DNA of 64,000 bases from positions 62,001 through 126,000 of the forward strand of contig NZ_JAPPUW010000008.1 of NCBI RefSeq assembly GCF_026712205.1. Direction: 5' to 3'. The position numbers and the translations under genes are program-made. Numbering within the stretch: the stretch's first letter is position 1; every line of letters begins with the position of its first letter. This stretch comes from Pelomonas aquatica. GTDB lineage: Bacteria; Pseudomonadota; Gammaproteobacteria; Burkholderiales; Burkholderiaceae_C. The notes below the pieces were generated by a model. It saw only the letters and a list, made by a program, of their open reading frames with translations, was not told the DNA's origin and searched no databases. Below are positions 36,818-44,913 of the stretch, piece after piece.

Positions 36818-38683
36818 TCAGGGCGGCACACCGTGCCGCTCGCGCAGCCGCGCCAGGGCTTCCAGCGCGCGGCGGCGCTCGTCGTCGGTGGCGCCGCTGC
36901 CGCCCGGCAGCGCGGTGGGTGCGCGGCTGCGCAGCTCGGCGACGGCACGGGCCAGGTCGCCGGCGGGGTCGCCTTCCTCGATGCCCAGTTCCTGCACGGC
37001 GCGGACCAGGCGGCCGACCGCGTCGCCGAGGCCGTCCGCCGCCAGCGCGGCCTGGACCACGGCCCAGGAGCTGGCGCCGTGGTGGGTCAGATGGCGTTCC
37101 AGCCAGTGCACCAGCGTGCCGTGCACGCCGGGCAGTTCGTGCAGCAGCGCGCGGTCCTCGTCGGCCAACGCGTCCCACAGCTCGCTGTGCTGCAGCAGCA
37201 GCCGCACGGCGTTGTCGGTCGGCGTCGACGGCATGGCGCGCGGGCCGGTGGGGCGGGGCTCTTCATCGCGGCCCTTGCGTTTCCATTCGCCCTTGGGCTT
37301 CCACTCGCCCTTGGGCTGCCAGCGGGGTTTCTCGGCGGCGGGGGCGGGCGCCGGCGCGGCGGCGGCCGACGGGGGCGGCTCGCCCAGCCACAGCGCCTGC
37401 AGCTCGGCCTCGGGCAGTTGGCCCTGGCGGGCGAACTCGCCCAGCAGCTGGCGGCGCAGCAGGCCGTCCGGCAGCAGGTTCCACAGCGGCCGGGCCTGGC
37501 TGAGCATGCGCGCGCGGCCCTCGGGGCTGCCGAGGTCGCAGCCTTCGGCGGCCACCGTGGTGAGCTGGCGCGACAGCGGCACGGCGCCCTCGACGGCGCG
37601 CTCGAAGGCCTCGGCGCCCAGCTCGCGCACGAAGGAGTCGGGGTCGTGCTCGGTCGGCAGGAACAGGAACTTGACCGTGTGCGTCTCGGACGCATGGGGC
37701 AGGGCGGCCTCCAGCGCGCGCACGGCGGCGCGGCGGCCGGCGGCGTCGCCGTCGAAGCTGAAGACGACCGAGTCGGTGTGGCGGAAGAGCTTGTGCACGT
37801 GGTCGGCGGTGCAGGCCGTGCCCAGCGTCGCGACCGCGTTGGCGATGCCGTACTGGGCCAGCGCGACGACGTCCATGTATCCCTCGACGACCAGCGCATA
37901 GCCGCGCTGGCGCATGGCCTGGCGGCCCTCGAACAGGCCGTAGAGCTCGCGGCCCTTGATGAACACGGGCGTCTCCGGCGAGTTCAGGTATTTGGGCTCG
38001 CCCTTGTCCAGCACGCGCCCGCCGAAGCCGATGACTTCGCCCTGCACGTTGCGGATGGGGAACATCACGCGGTCGCGGAAGCGGTCATACCTTTTTGCGT
38101 CCTCGCCCGGGTCGGCCTCCGGCGAGATGACCAGGCCGGCCTCGACGAGCTGCGGGTCGTCGTAGGACGGGAAGCCGCTGGCCAGCGAGCGCCAGCCCTC
38201 GGGCGCATAGCCGAGGCCGAAGCGCGCGGCGATCTGGCCGGTCAGGCCGCGGCCCTTCAGGTAGGCCACGGCGCGCGGCGCCTTGCGCAGCTGGGTCTTG
38301 TAGAACTCCGCCGCGCGGGCCAGCACCTCGGTCAGGCTGTGCTGGCGGGCCTTCTCGGCCTTGGCGCGCTCGCGCTGCTCGGGGCTGCGGTCGTCCTGCG
38401 GCACCACCATGCCGACCTGCTGGGCCAGGTCTTCCACGGCCTCGACGAAGCTGGCGCCGGTGTGCTCCATCAGGAAGCCGATGGCATTGCCGTGCACGCC
38501 GCAGCCGAAGCAGTGATAGGTCTGGCGGCTGGGGCTGACGATGAAGCTCGGCGACTTCTCGCCGTGGAAGGGGCACAGGCCCTTGTGGTTGATGCCGGCC
38601 TTCTTCAGGTCGACATGGCGGCCCACCACGTCGACGACGTCGACGCGGGACAGCAGGTCCTGGATAAAGCCTTGTGGGATCAC
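36818..38683 (-). CDS. dnaG: DNA primase
   Basis: Synthesises RNA primers at the fork with DnaB, which is encoded at 7.4 kb. The 621-residue protein has the CHC2 zinc finger with C37, H40, C58 and C61 in LCPFHGEKSPS and YHCFGCG. The catalytic Toprim domain contains ALVVEGYMDVVALAQYG and VVFSFDGDAAGRRAAVRAL. After a Pro/Ala/Lys-rich linker (about 435-490) comes the C-terminal helicase-binding domain. The start codon is GTG at 38683. It lies 9 bp after the stop of the GGDEF-EAL gene on the same strand; rpsU, its usual partner in the macromolecular synthesis operon, is absent. Confidence 0.97.
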   Translation of the reverse strand: MIPQGFIQDLLSRVDVVDVVGRHVDLKKAGINHKGLCPFHGEKSPSFIVSPSRQTYHCFGCGVHGNAIGFLMEHTGASFVEAVEDLAQQVGMVVPQDDRSPEQRERAKAEKARQHSLTEVLARAAEFYKTQLRKAPRAVAYLKGRGLTGQIAARFGLGYAPEGWRSLASGFPSYDDPQLVEAGLVISPEADPGEDAKRYDRFRDRVMFPIRNVQGEVIGFGGRVLDKGEPKYLNSPETPVFIKGRELYGLFEGRQAMRQRGYALVVEGYMDVVALAQYGIANAVATLGTACTADHVHKLFRHTDSVVFSFDGDAAGRRAAVRALEAALPHASETHTVKFLFLPTEHDPDSFVRELGAEAFERAVEGAVPLSRQLTTVAAEGCDLGSPEGRARMLSQARPLWNLLPDGLLRRQLLGEFARQGQLPEAELQALWLGEPPPSAAAAPAPAPAAEKPRWQPKGEWKPKGEWKRKGRDEEPRPTGPRAMPSTPTDNAVRLLLQHSELWDALADEDRALLHELPGVHGTLVHWLERHLTHHGASSWAVVQAALAADGLGDAVGRLVRAVQELGIEEGDPAGDLARAVAELRSRAPTALPGGSGATDDERRRALEALARLRERHGVPP

Positions 38684-38692
38684 CCCGGCAGT

Positions 38693-41600
38693 TTAAGGAT
38701 TCGCCTGCGACGGCGCCCTGAACTGCCCCGCCCAGTCGCCGTTGGCGAAGCTCTCCATCCAGCCCGGCAGCGCCGCGGGATGCATGGCCGCGGCGATGCC
38801 GTTGCCCTGGCCCAGCCGGCAGCCCAGGCGCAGCAGCTCGCGGGCGTGGGCACGGCTTTCGACGCCCTTGGCCAGCACCGCGCAGCCGATATTGCGCCCC
38901 AGGCCGATGACGCTTTCGACCAGCGACAGGTCCTGGGCGTCGCCCAGCATGCCCTGCACATAGCTGCGGTCGAGCTTGAGCGTGTCGACCGACAGGCGCT
39001 TCAGCGAGGACAGGCGCGAGTAGCCGGCGCCGAAGTCGTCCAGCGCGATGCCCACGCCCAGGCTCATGCTGCGCTGGATGAGGGCCTGGGTGGCGGCCGT
39101 CTCGACCAGTGCGTCGGACTCCAGCACGTCCAGGTGCAGCAGGTGGGCCACCGCCGGCGGCTGGCGCTGGACCAGCTCCTGCAGCCGCTGCGGGAAGTCG
39201 GGGCGGCTGAGCTGGCGGGCGCCGACGTTGACGCTGACCGGCAGGCCGCGGCCGCCGTTGATGCCGGCTTCCATCCAGGCGACCGTCTGGGTCAGGGCCT
39301 GCTCGATGACCCAGTCGCCGATCTGCACCGACAGGCCGGTGGCCGCGACCATCGGCAGGAAATGCGCCGGCGCGAGCAGGCCGCGGTCCGGGTGCTGCCA
39401 GCGCAGCAGTGCCTCGACGCCCGTCACCTGGCCGCTGCGCAGGTCGATCTGGGGCTGGTAGTGCAGCAGCAGCTCGTTGCCGTCGAGGGCGCGCTGCAGG
39501 CGGGCCACGGCGATCAGACCGGCCTCGTCGCGCTCGCTCATCGTCGGGTCGTGGAACTGCACGCCGCCGCGGCCGAGGTGCTTGGCGCGGTAGAGGGCAT
39601 GGCCGGCGTGGCGCAGCAGGGTCTCGGGGTCGGCCTCGTCCAGCGGGTAGAGGGTGGCGCCCATGCTGGCGCCGACCTCCAGCGCCAGGCCGTCGCCGAC
39701 GCGGCTCTCGCGGATGGACACCGGCGTGGACAGCAGGCCCAGCAGCCGGTCGACGGCGCGCTGGCCCTCCTCGGGGGTCTGCACCCGCATCAGCACGGCG
39801 AACTCGTCGCCATGCAGGCGGGCGAGCTGGTCGGCGGTGTCGGCGGCGGCTCCGCCGCGGGCGCCGCGCAGCGTGGCCTGCAGCCGGCCGCTGAGCTGCA
39901 GCAGCACGGCGTCGGCGGCGAGCTGGCCATGCTCCGCGTTGACGCGGCCGAAGTCGTCCAGGTCGATGACGCAGACGACGAGCTTGAAGCCGTCGCGGTT
40001 GGCGGCCATCAGCGCCTGCTGCAGCAGGCGCATGAACTCGTCGCGGTTGGGCAGGCCGGTGGCGATGTCGTAGCGCAGGCTGCGGCGCAGCAGCTCCTGC
40101 TGGCGCAGGCTCTCGCCCAGGTCGGTCAGGCCCAGCAGGCGCCAGCGCGGGCTGGCGCCGTCGGGCTCGGGCACGGGGCTCAGCCGGACCGAGAAGACAT
40201 GCCGGCCGCCGTCGTCCAGCTCGGCCTGCACCTGGCCGCTCCAGCTCTGGCCGGCCTTGAGCAGGGTCTGCACCTGGGCCGCCTCGTGGCCGCTGCGCTG
40301 CAGATTGGCCACGCTCAGCGGTGCGGCCAGGCGGCCGACCAGGGCTTCGCGCGAGGCATGCAGGATGTCGCAGTAGGCCGGGTTGACCTCGACGATGCGC
40401 CACTGCGTGTCGACGACGGCCAGGCCCTCGCCGGACTGCTGGAAGATGGTGGCCGACATGCGCTCGCGCTCCTCGGCCGTGTGGCGCCAGCTGACGTCGG
40501 CCAGCGTCGCGATGAGGCCGCGCGCGCGGCCCTCGCGGTCGCGCTGCGGCACATGGGCCTGCAGCTCGTGCCAGCGCCAGTCGCCACCGTCGGCCGCGAT
40601 GCGCAGCGACAGGCCGAGCTGGTCGCGCCCCGGCCGGGCCAGCAGCTCGCGCAAGGCTCGCCGCACCGGCTCGCGGTCGCGCGGGTGGGCGACTCGGACC
40701 CAGTCCAGCGGCGTGGTGCCGGGCCGTGCCGTCGGGTCGACCGGCGTCGTCAGCGCCAGCCAGCGGGCCGACGCATGGCGGCGCCCCTCGGGCAGGCGCC
40801 ACTCGGCCAGCGCCAGGCCTTGCGCATCGAGGGCGCCGCGCCAGCCGTCGCGTTCGCGCACCTGGTGCTGGCTCAGTGCGAGCAGGGCCAGCGGCAGCAG
40901 GGCCAACAGCGCGCCGGCCGCCCAGGCTGCCGGCGTGGCCGGCGCGGTCAGCGCCCACAGCGCGAGCAGGCCCAGGCCCAGGCCGGCGTTGTGGCGCGGC
41001 GCGGCCTGCAGCGCGTGCAGGCTCAGCAGCAACTGGGGCACGAGCAGCAGGGCTCCGGCATCGGGCAGCCAGGCCGGGCCGAGCTGGGCGGCCACCGCGG
41101 CGGCGGCGAGCGCGCGGGCCGGCCCGCGCCCGCTGCGCCGCGGCCGCTGCGAACTGGCCTGCAGCGCGGTGCCGGTGGCCAGCAGGGCCAGGGCCCAGGC
41201 GCCGGCCAGGGCCGATGCGCCACGGGCCGCGCCTGCCGGCGTCAACCCGGCGGCCAGCAGCGCCGCCAGCGCGAGCAGGCCGGCCAGCATGGGCGCTGCC
41301 AGCCCGGCCAGCAGGCCGAAGCCGACGACCTCGCGCCGGCTGGCCAGCCGGCCGGTCAGGCCCAGGCGGCGCAGCCGCGTGCGGTTCAGCGCCGCGGCGA
41401 GCAGGGGCAGGGCCAGCGCGCTCAGCAGCGGGGCCGACGCGAGCAGGCCCAGCGGGTCGGCCTGGGGCTCCAGCAGCAGCGGCAGGCCGCAGCCGAGCAG
41501 CAGGCCGGCCATCACGAGGGGCAGTACCCAGGCGCTGAGCCGCCACAGCGCGGCCAGGCCCAGGCCGGCCAGCAGCATCGGCACGAAGAGGTCGGGCGCC

Positions 41601-41857
41601 GGCGTCGCGGCGGCGGGTTGGGGCAGGCGCAGCAGCGGCGGCAGCACATTGGCGGCCAGCGCCCAGGCCGCGACCAGCCCGCCGCCCAAGCCGGTCAGCG
41701 CGGCCAGGCCGACGCGGCGCAGCCGGCGTGCGCCGCGGCGGTCGCGGATGCGGCGCGGGCCGGGCGGCAGCGTCGTCGACGGCGGCAGGTCGGTGGACAG
41801 GCCGCTGCTCGCGCCGCGGGTTTCGAGAGCCTCATCGCTGCCGGAACGCAGGGCCAT
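38693..41857 (-). CDS. Membrane PAS-GGDEF-EAL signalling protein
   Basis: Cyclic-di-GMP turnover protein of 1054 residues. After a cytoplasmic, Pro/Arg-rich start, residues about 50-320 are eight or so hydrophobic segments of Leu/Ala-rich membrane sensor. PAS/PAC domains follow (about 340-590; FQQSGEGLAVVDTQWRIVEVNPAYC). The GGDEF domain (about 615-790) reads LHGDEFAVL, with the first Gly changed to His and no RxxD I-site. The EAL domain (about 800-1040) keeps VEALLRWQHP, NVGARQL, LDVLES, ALDDFGAGYSRL, LKLDRSYV and AKGVES, the metal and catalytic set. Net phosphodiesterase activity is therefore the better guess. It lies immediately upstream of dnaG. Confidence 0.9.
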   Translation of the reverse strand: MALRSGSDEALETRGASSGLSTDLPPSTTLPPGPRRIRDRRGARRLRRVGLAALTGLGGGLVAAWALAANVLPPLLRLPQPAAATPAPDLFVPMLLAGLGLAALWRLSAWVLPLVMAGLLLGCGLPLLLEPQADPLGLLASAPLLSALALPLLAAALNRTRLRRLGLTGRLASRREVVGFGLLAGLAAPMLAGLLALAALLAAGLTPAGAARGASALAGAWALALLATGTALQASSQRPRRSGRGPARALAAAAVAAQLGPAWLPDAGALLLVPQLLLSLHALQAAPRHNAGLGLGLLALWALTAPATPAAWAAGALLALLPLALLALSQHQVRERDGWRGALDAQGLALAEWRLPEGRRHASARWLALTTPVDPTARPGTTPLDWVRVAHPRDREPVRRALRELLARPGRDQLGLSLRIAADGGDWRWHELQAHVPQRDREGRARGLIATLADVSWRHTAEERERMSATIFQQSGEGLAVVDTQWRIVEVNPAYCDILHASREALVGRLAAPLSVANLQRSGHEAAQVQTLLKAGQSWSGQVQAELDDGGRHVFSVRLSPVPEPDGASPRWRLLGLTDLGESLRQQELLRRSLRYDIATGLPNRDEFMRLLQQALMAANRDGFKLVVCVIDLDDFGRVNAEHGQLAADAVLLQLSGRLQATLRGARGGAAADTADQLARLHGDEFAVLMRVQTPEEGQRAVDRLLGLLSTPVSIRESRVGDGLALEVGASMGATLYPLDEADPETLLRHAGHALYRAKHLGRGGVQFHDPTMSERDEAGLIAVARLQRALDGNELLLHYQPQIDLRSGQVTGVEALLRWQHPDRGLLAPAHFLPMVAATGLSVQIGDWVIEQALTQTVAWMEAGINGGRGLPVSVNVGARQLSRPDFPQRLQELVQRQPPAVAHLLHLDVLESDALVETAATQALIQRSMSLGVGIALDDFGAGYSRLSSLKRLSVDTLKLDRSYVQGMLGDAQDLSLVESVIGLGRNIGCAVLAKGVESRAHARELLRLGCRLGQGNGIAAAMHPAALPGWMESFANGDWAGQFRAPSQANP

Positions 41858-42038
41858 GGCTCAAGCCCCCGCCGGGCCCGGCGGGCGGCAAAGCGTGCGG
41901 AAACGCTGGGCTTGGGCATGCATGGCCGGAATCTCCTTGTCCGCGCGCGCGCAGGCGCCTAGGTGAAACCCTGGGTTCGACCGGGCGGACAGCGTGACGA
42001 AAGCCATGCGCCCGAGTTTAGGCCGCCGTCTCGTGGCA

Positions 42039-42068
42039 AAAGAAAAGGGTCACCCCAAAGGTGACCCT
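42039..42068 (-). terminator. Terminator of the H-NS-like gene
   Basis: An 8-bp stem GGGTCACC/GGTGACCC with a 5-nt loop is followed by TTTTCTTTT on the minus strand. Confidence 0.9.
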
Positions 42069-42121
42069 GGTTTGGCGCCGCAGGTTGCGGCGCGCGGTGC
42101 AATTGCGCGTGTGGGCGCTGC

Positions 42122-42418
42122 TTAAACGGTGAAATCGGTCAGCTTGGCGCCGCCGGCAATGGCCGCCTTCAGCCATTTGGGTTGCAGGCCGCGGCCGCTC
42201 CAGGTTTCACCGGTGGCCTGGTTGCGATACTTGGCGGCAACCTTGGAGACCTTGGCCGGCTTGGCAGTGCGCATGCTGAGGTCGGCCATCGTCAGGCCAT
42301 ATTCGCTCATCAGGGATTTGACCTTGGCCACCGCCTCGCTGCGCTCACGCTCCTTGGTTTGGCTGATCTGTTCATCAAGCGCGGCGCGCTGGGCCAGGAG
42401 TTCCTTGAGATTGGACAT
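42122..42418 (-). CDS. H-NS-family nucleoid protein
   Basis: A 98-residue DNA-binding protein from the ATG at 42418, which has GAGGA upstream. The N-terminal coiled coil (MSNLKELLAQRAALDEQIS) should dimerise. The C-terminal domain has KYRNQATGETWSGRGLQPKWLKAAI, the H-NS/BpH3 DNA-binding pattern in which GRGLQPKW corresponds to the AT-hook-like core. Such proteins silence AT-rich, foreign DNA, which may be relevant to the 54-64 kb island. It is monocistronic, with a strong promoter and terminator. An in-frame longer start would read through the promoter and is rejected. Confidence 0.92.
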   Translation of the reverse strand: MSNLKELLAQRAALDEQISQTKERERSEAVAKVKSLMSEYGLTMADLSMRTAKPAKVSKVAAKYRNQATGETWSGRGLQPKWLKAAIAGGAKLTDFTV

Positions 42419-42521
42419 GCTGCTATTCCTCTTGCGATTTGACCGGTGAGACGCGCGATGCGGGGCATCGAGGCCTCGGAGGGCGCCCGGGGCATTGCCG
42501 GGCGAGTATCTCCGCAAGCGA

Positions 42522-42550
42522 ATTAAATCGCGGGCCGGGAATTCAGGCAA
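42522..42550 (-). promoter_or_regulatory. Sigma-70 promoter of the H-NS-like gene
   Basis: The minus strand reads TTGCCT (42550-42545), a 17-bp spacer, then TTTAAT (42527-42522). It lies about 105 bp upstream of the start codon. Confidence 0.75.
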
Positions 42551-42711
42551 GGGTTTTTGTTGGCAGCCGCCTACGGGTTTTCATTTGAACCCGTCCATTT
42601 GCCTTCACGGTTTAGGCGGGCGTCCGATTCGGTGGCCCTGCCGGGCCGCCACCGGGCGCCGTGCGGGTTATGGCGCGACGAAAGCCACGCCCGCCGCATC
42701 GAATGCCCCAT

Positions 42712-42990
42712 TCAGGCCGACGGCGGCACATAGCCCGCCACCGTTTCGGCGCCGGTGCCGAAGAAAAACTGGTCGGCCTGGCGCATCAGGTATTGGCGGG
42801 CGCGCTGGTCGGCGAGGTTCAGGCGGTTTTCATTGACGAGCATGGTCTGGTGCTTCATCCAGGCCGCCCAGGCTTCCTTGCTGACGTTTTCCCAGACCTT
42901 TTTGCCGAGTTCGGTGTGGACGGGATAGGGCGGGAAGTCCAGCCCTTCGGCTTCCTTCTTCAGATAGGCGCATTGAACGACGCGGGGCAT
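42712..42990 (-). CDS. yggX: YggX-type iron-trafficking/oxidative-damage protection protein
   Basis: A 92-residue cytosolic protein thought to protect iron-sulfur clusters and shuttle Fe2+. It begins [23 protein letters not shown] with the conserved Cys7, and has [34 protein letters not shown], the core of the family. It ends [14 protein letters not shown]. The in-frame extension to 43062 is dropped because the family starts at MPR/MSR. It follows argA on the minus strand with a 75-bp gap. Confidence 0.95.
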   Translation of the reverse strand: MPRVVQCAYLKKEAEGLDFPPYPVHTELGKKVWENVSKEAWAAWMKHQTMLVNENRLNLADQRARQYLMRQADQFFFGTGAETVAGYVPPSA

Positions 42991-43065
42991 GGCGGACTCC
43001 TCAGACACGGGAAAGAAAACGGCCGGCACTTTAGCGCGCCGGCTCTGTGGCGGCAGCGACAAGGC

Positions 43066-44409
43066 CTAGTTGAATCTCTTGACCAGCACCAGCGAGCGGC
43101 GGTCCCAGTTGTATTTGCGCTTGCGTTCTTCCGGCAGCCATTCGGGGTCGACCTGCTGGAAACCGCGTTTGATGAACCAGTGCATCGTGCGTGTGGTCAG
43201 CACGAAGATGCTGTCCAGCCCCATGGCTTTCGCGCGCTGTTCGATTCTTTTCAGCAGGCGGTCGCCGTCGCCCTGGCCTTGTACTTCGGCGGATACCGTC
43301 AGCGCGGCCATCTCGGCCGTGCGGGCCTCGACATAGGGGTATAGCGCCGCGCAGCCGAAGATGACGCCGTCGTGCTCGATGACCGTGTAGAGCTCGGCGT
43401 CGCGCTCGATTTCCGTGCGGCTGCGCTTGACCAGCGTGCCGTCGCGCTCGAAGGGTTCGATGAGCTTGATGATGCCGGCCACGTCGTCGGAGCTGGCCTC
43501 GCGCAGGCTTTCCAGCTTCTCGTCGACGACCATGGTGCCGATGCCGTCGTGGGTGTAGACCTCCTGCAGCAGCGCGCCGTCCACCGCGAAGGGGATGATG
43601 TGCGAGCGTTCGACGCCGGCGCGGCAGGCCTCGGCGCAGTGGCGCAGGTAGAAGGCGGCTTCGGTCGGTTCGGGGTGGGGTGCCGCCTTGGCCAGCATGC
43701 GTTCGGCGTCGGCCAGGGCCAGCTCCGTGTCGATGGCGCTTTCGGGGTCGCCGGCGTCCTCAGGCACGCCGGCGGATTCGCAGACGAAGAGCAGCTTGTC
43801 CGCCTGCAGCGCGATGGCCGTGGACGTGGCCACGTCCTCCATCGACAGGTTGAAGGCCTCACCGGTGGGCGAGAAGCCGAAGGGCGACAGCAGCACGATG
43901 GCGCCGATGTCGATGGCGCGCTGGATGGCGGCGCCGTCGACCTTGCGCACGAGGCCGGAATGCTGGAAATCCACGCCGTCCACGATGCCCACGGGCCGGG
44001 CGGTCAGGAAATTGCCGGAGACGACGCGCACCGTGGCGTTCGCCATCGGCGTGTTGGGCAGGCCCTGGCTGAAGGCCGCCTCGATCTCGAAGCGCAGCTG
44101 GCCGGCGGCCTCCTGGGCGCAGTCCAGCGCCACGGCGTCGGTGATGCGGCGGCCATGGCTGAAGCGCGGCACCTGGCCCTTGGCGGCGAGCTGCTCGTTG
44201 ACCTGCGGCCGGAAGCCGTGCACCAGCACGATCTTGATGCCCATCGCATGCAGGATGGCCAGGTCCTGCACGAAGGCGTTGAGCTTGCCGGCCGCGATCA
44301 GCTCGCCCGGCATGCCGACGACGAAGGTCTCGCCGCGGTAGGCATGGATGTAAGGCGCCACGGCGCGGAACCACGGCACGAAGGTGTGGGGGAAGACAAG
44401 ACCGGTCAT
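43066..44409 (-). CDS. argA: Amino-acid N-acetyltransferase (N-acetylglutamate synthase)
   Basis: First enzyme of arginine biosynthesis, acetylating glutamate with acetyl-CoA. It has 447 residues. An amino-acid-kinase domain spans about 1-290 (YIHAYRGETFVVGMPGELI, KIVLVHGFRPQVNEQL, IVLLSPFGFSPTGEAFN) and serves in arginine feedback. A GNAT domain spans about 300-447, with ALTVSAEVQGQGDGDRLLKRIEQRAKAMG (the acetyl-CoA loop) and FIKRGFQQVDPEWLPEERKRKYNWDRRS at the end. The size and two-domain order are those of classical bacterial ArgA. Confidence 0.96.
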   Translation of the reverse strand: MTGLVFPHTFVPWFRAVAPYIHAYRGETFVVGMPGELIAAGKLNAFVQDLAILHAMGIKIVLVHGFRPQVNEQLAAKGQVPRFSHGRRITDAVALDCAQEAAGQLRFEIEAAFSQGLPNTPMANATVRVVSGNFLTARPVGIVDGVDFQHSGLVRKVDGAAIQRAIDIGAIVLLSPFGFSPTGEAFNLSMEDVATSTAIALQADKLLFVCESAGVPEDAGDPESAIDTELALADAERMLAKAAPHPEPTEAAFYLRHCAEACRAGVERSHIIPFAVDGALLQEVYTHDGIGTMVVDEKLESLREASSDDVAGIIKLIEPFERDGTLVKRSRTEIERDAELYTVIEHDGVIFGCAALYPYVEARTAEMAALTVSAEVQGQGDGDRLLKRIEQRAKAMGLDSIFVLTTRTMHWFIKRGFQQVDPEWLPEERKRKYNWDRRSLVLVKRFN

Positions 44410-44495
44410 GGGCCGAATTGTGGCCTGTGACTCGCCGCACTTGACGCTGTCATATCCGCCTCGGACGATGCCCGCTCCACCACCCGGAGACCGCG

Positions 44496-44888
44496 ATGAA
44501 GGACTATCAAGACGTCTACATGACCCCTGGCGCCTTCAGCTGGAACGAGCTGTCCAGCCCCGACACCAAGAAGGCCAGCGAGTTCTACGGCACGCTGTTC
44601 GGCTGGAAGTTCGACACGATGAATCTCGGTGGCGGCGACTACCACGTCATCAAGGTCGGCGAGGTCGCGGTCGGGGGCGTCATGCAGCAACAGCAGCCCG
44701 GCCCGGCGATGTGGGGCGCCTATGTGACCGTGGCCTCCTGCGATGCGACGGTGGAAAAGGCCAAGGGCCTGGGCGCCGTCGTCTGCGCGGGGCCTTTCGA
44801 CATCCCGACCGTCGGCCGCATGGCCGTGCTGCGGGACCCGCAAGGCGCGGTCATCCAGGTCATCAGCTACTTCCCGCGTACCGAGTGA
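44496..44888 (+). CDS. VOC-superfamily (glyoxalase/bleomycin-resistance fold) protein
   Basis: A 130-residue vicinal-oxygen-chelate protein with two beta-alpha-beta-beta-beta modules: GAFSWNELSSPDTKKASEFYGTLFGWKFD in the first and VASCDATVEKAKGLGAVVCAGPFDIPTVGRMAVLRDPQGAVIQVI in the second. Possible metal ligands are E in WNEL and Q or H in the second half. Substrate is unknown; such small single-domain members are often annotated as glyoxalase-like or as PhnB-like. It starts with ATG 8-10 bp after GGAGA. A TTGACG -35-like element lies near 44440, in the spacer shared with divergent argA. Confidence 0.85.
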   Translation: MKDYQDVYMTPGAFSWNELSSPDTKKASEFYGTLFGWKFDTMNLGGGDYHVIKVGEVAVGGVMQQQQPGPAMWGAYVTVASCDATVEKAKGLGAVVCAGPFDIPTVGRMAVLRDPQGAVIQVISYFPRTE

Positions 44889-44913
44889 GCGACTGCGGGA
44901 CAATCCCGCCCCG

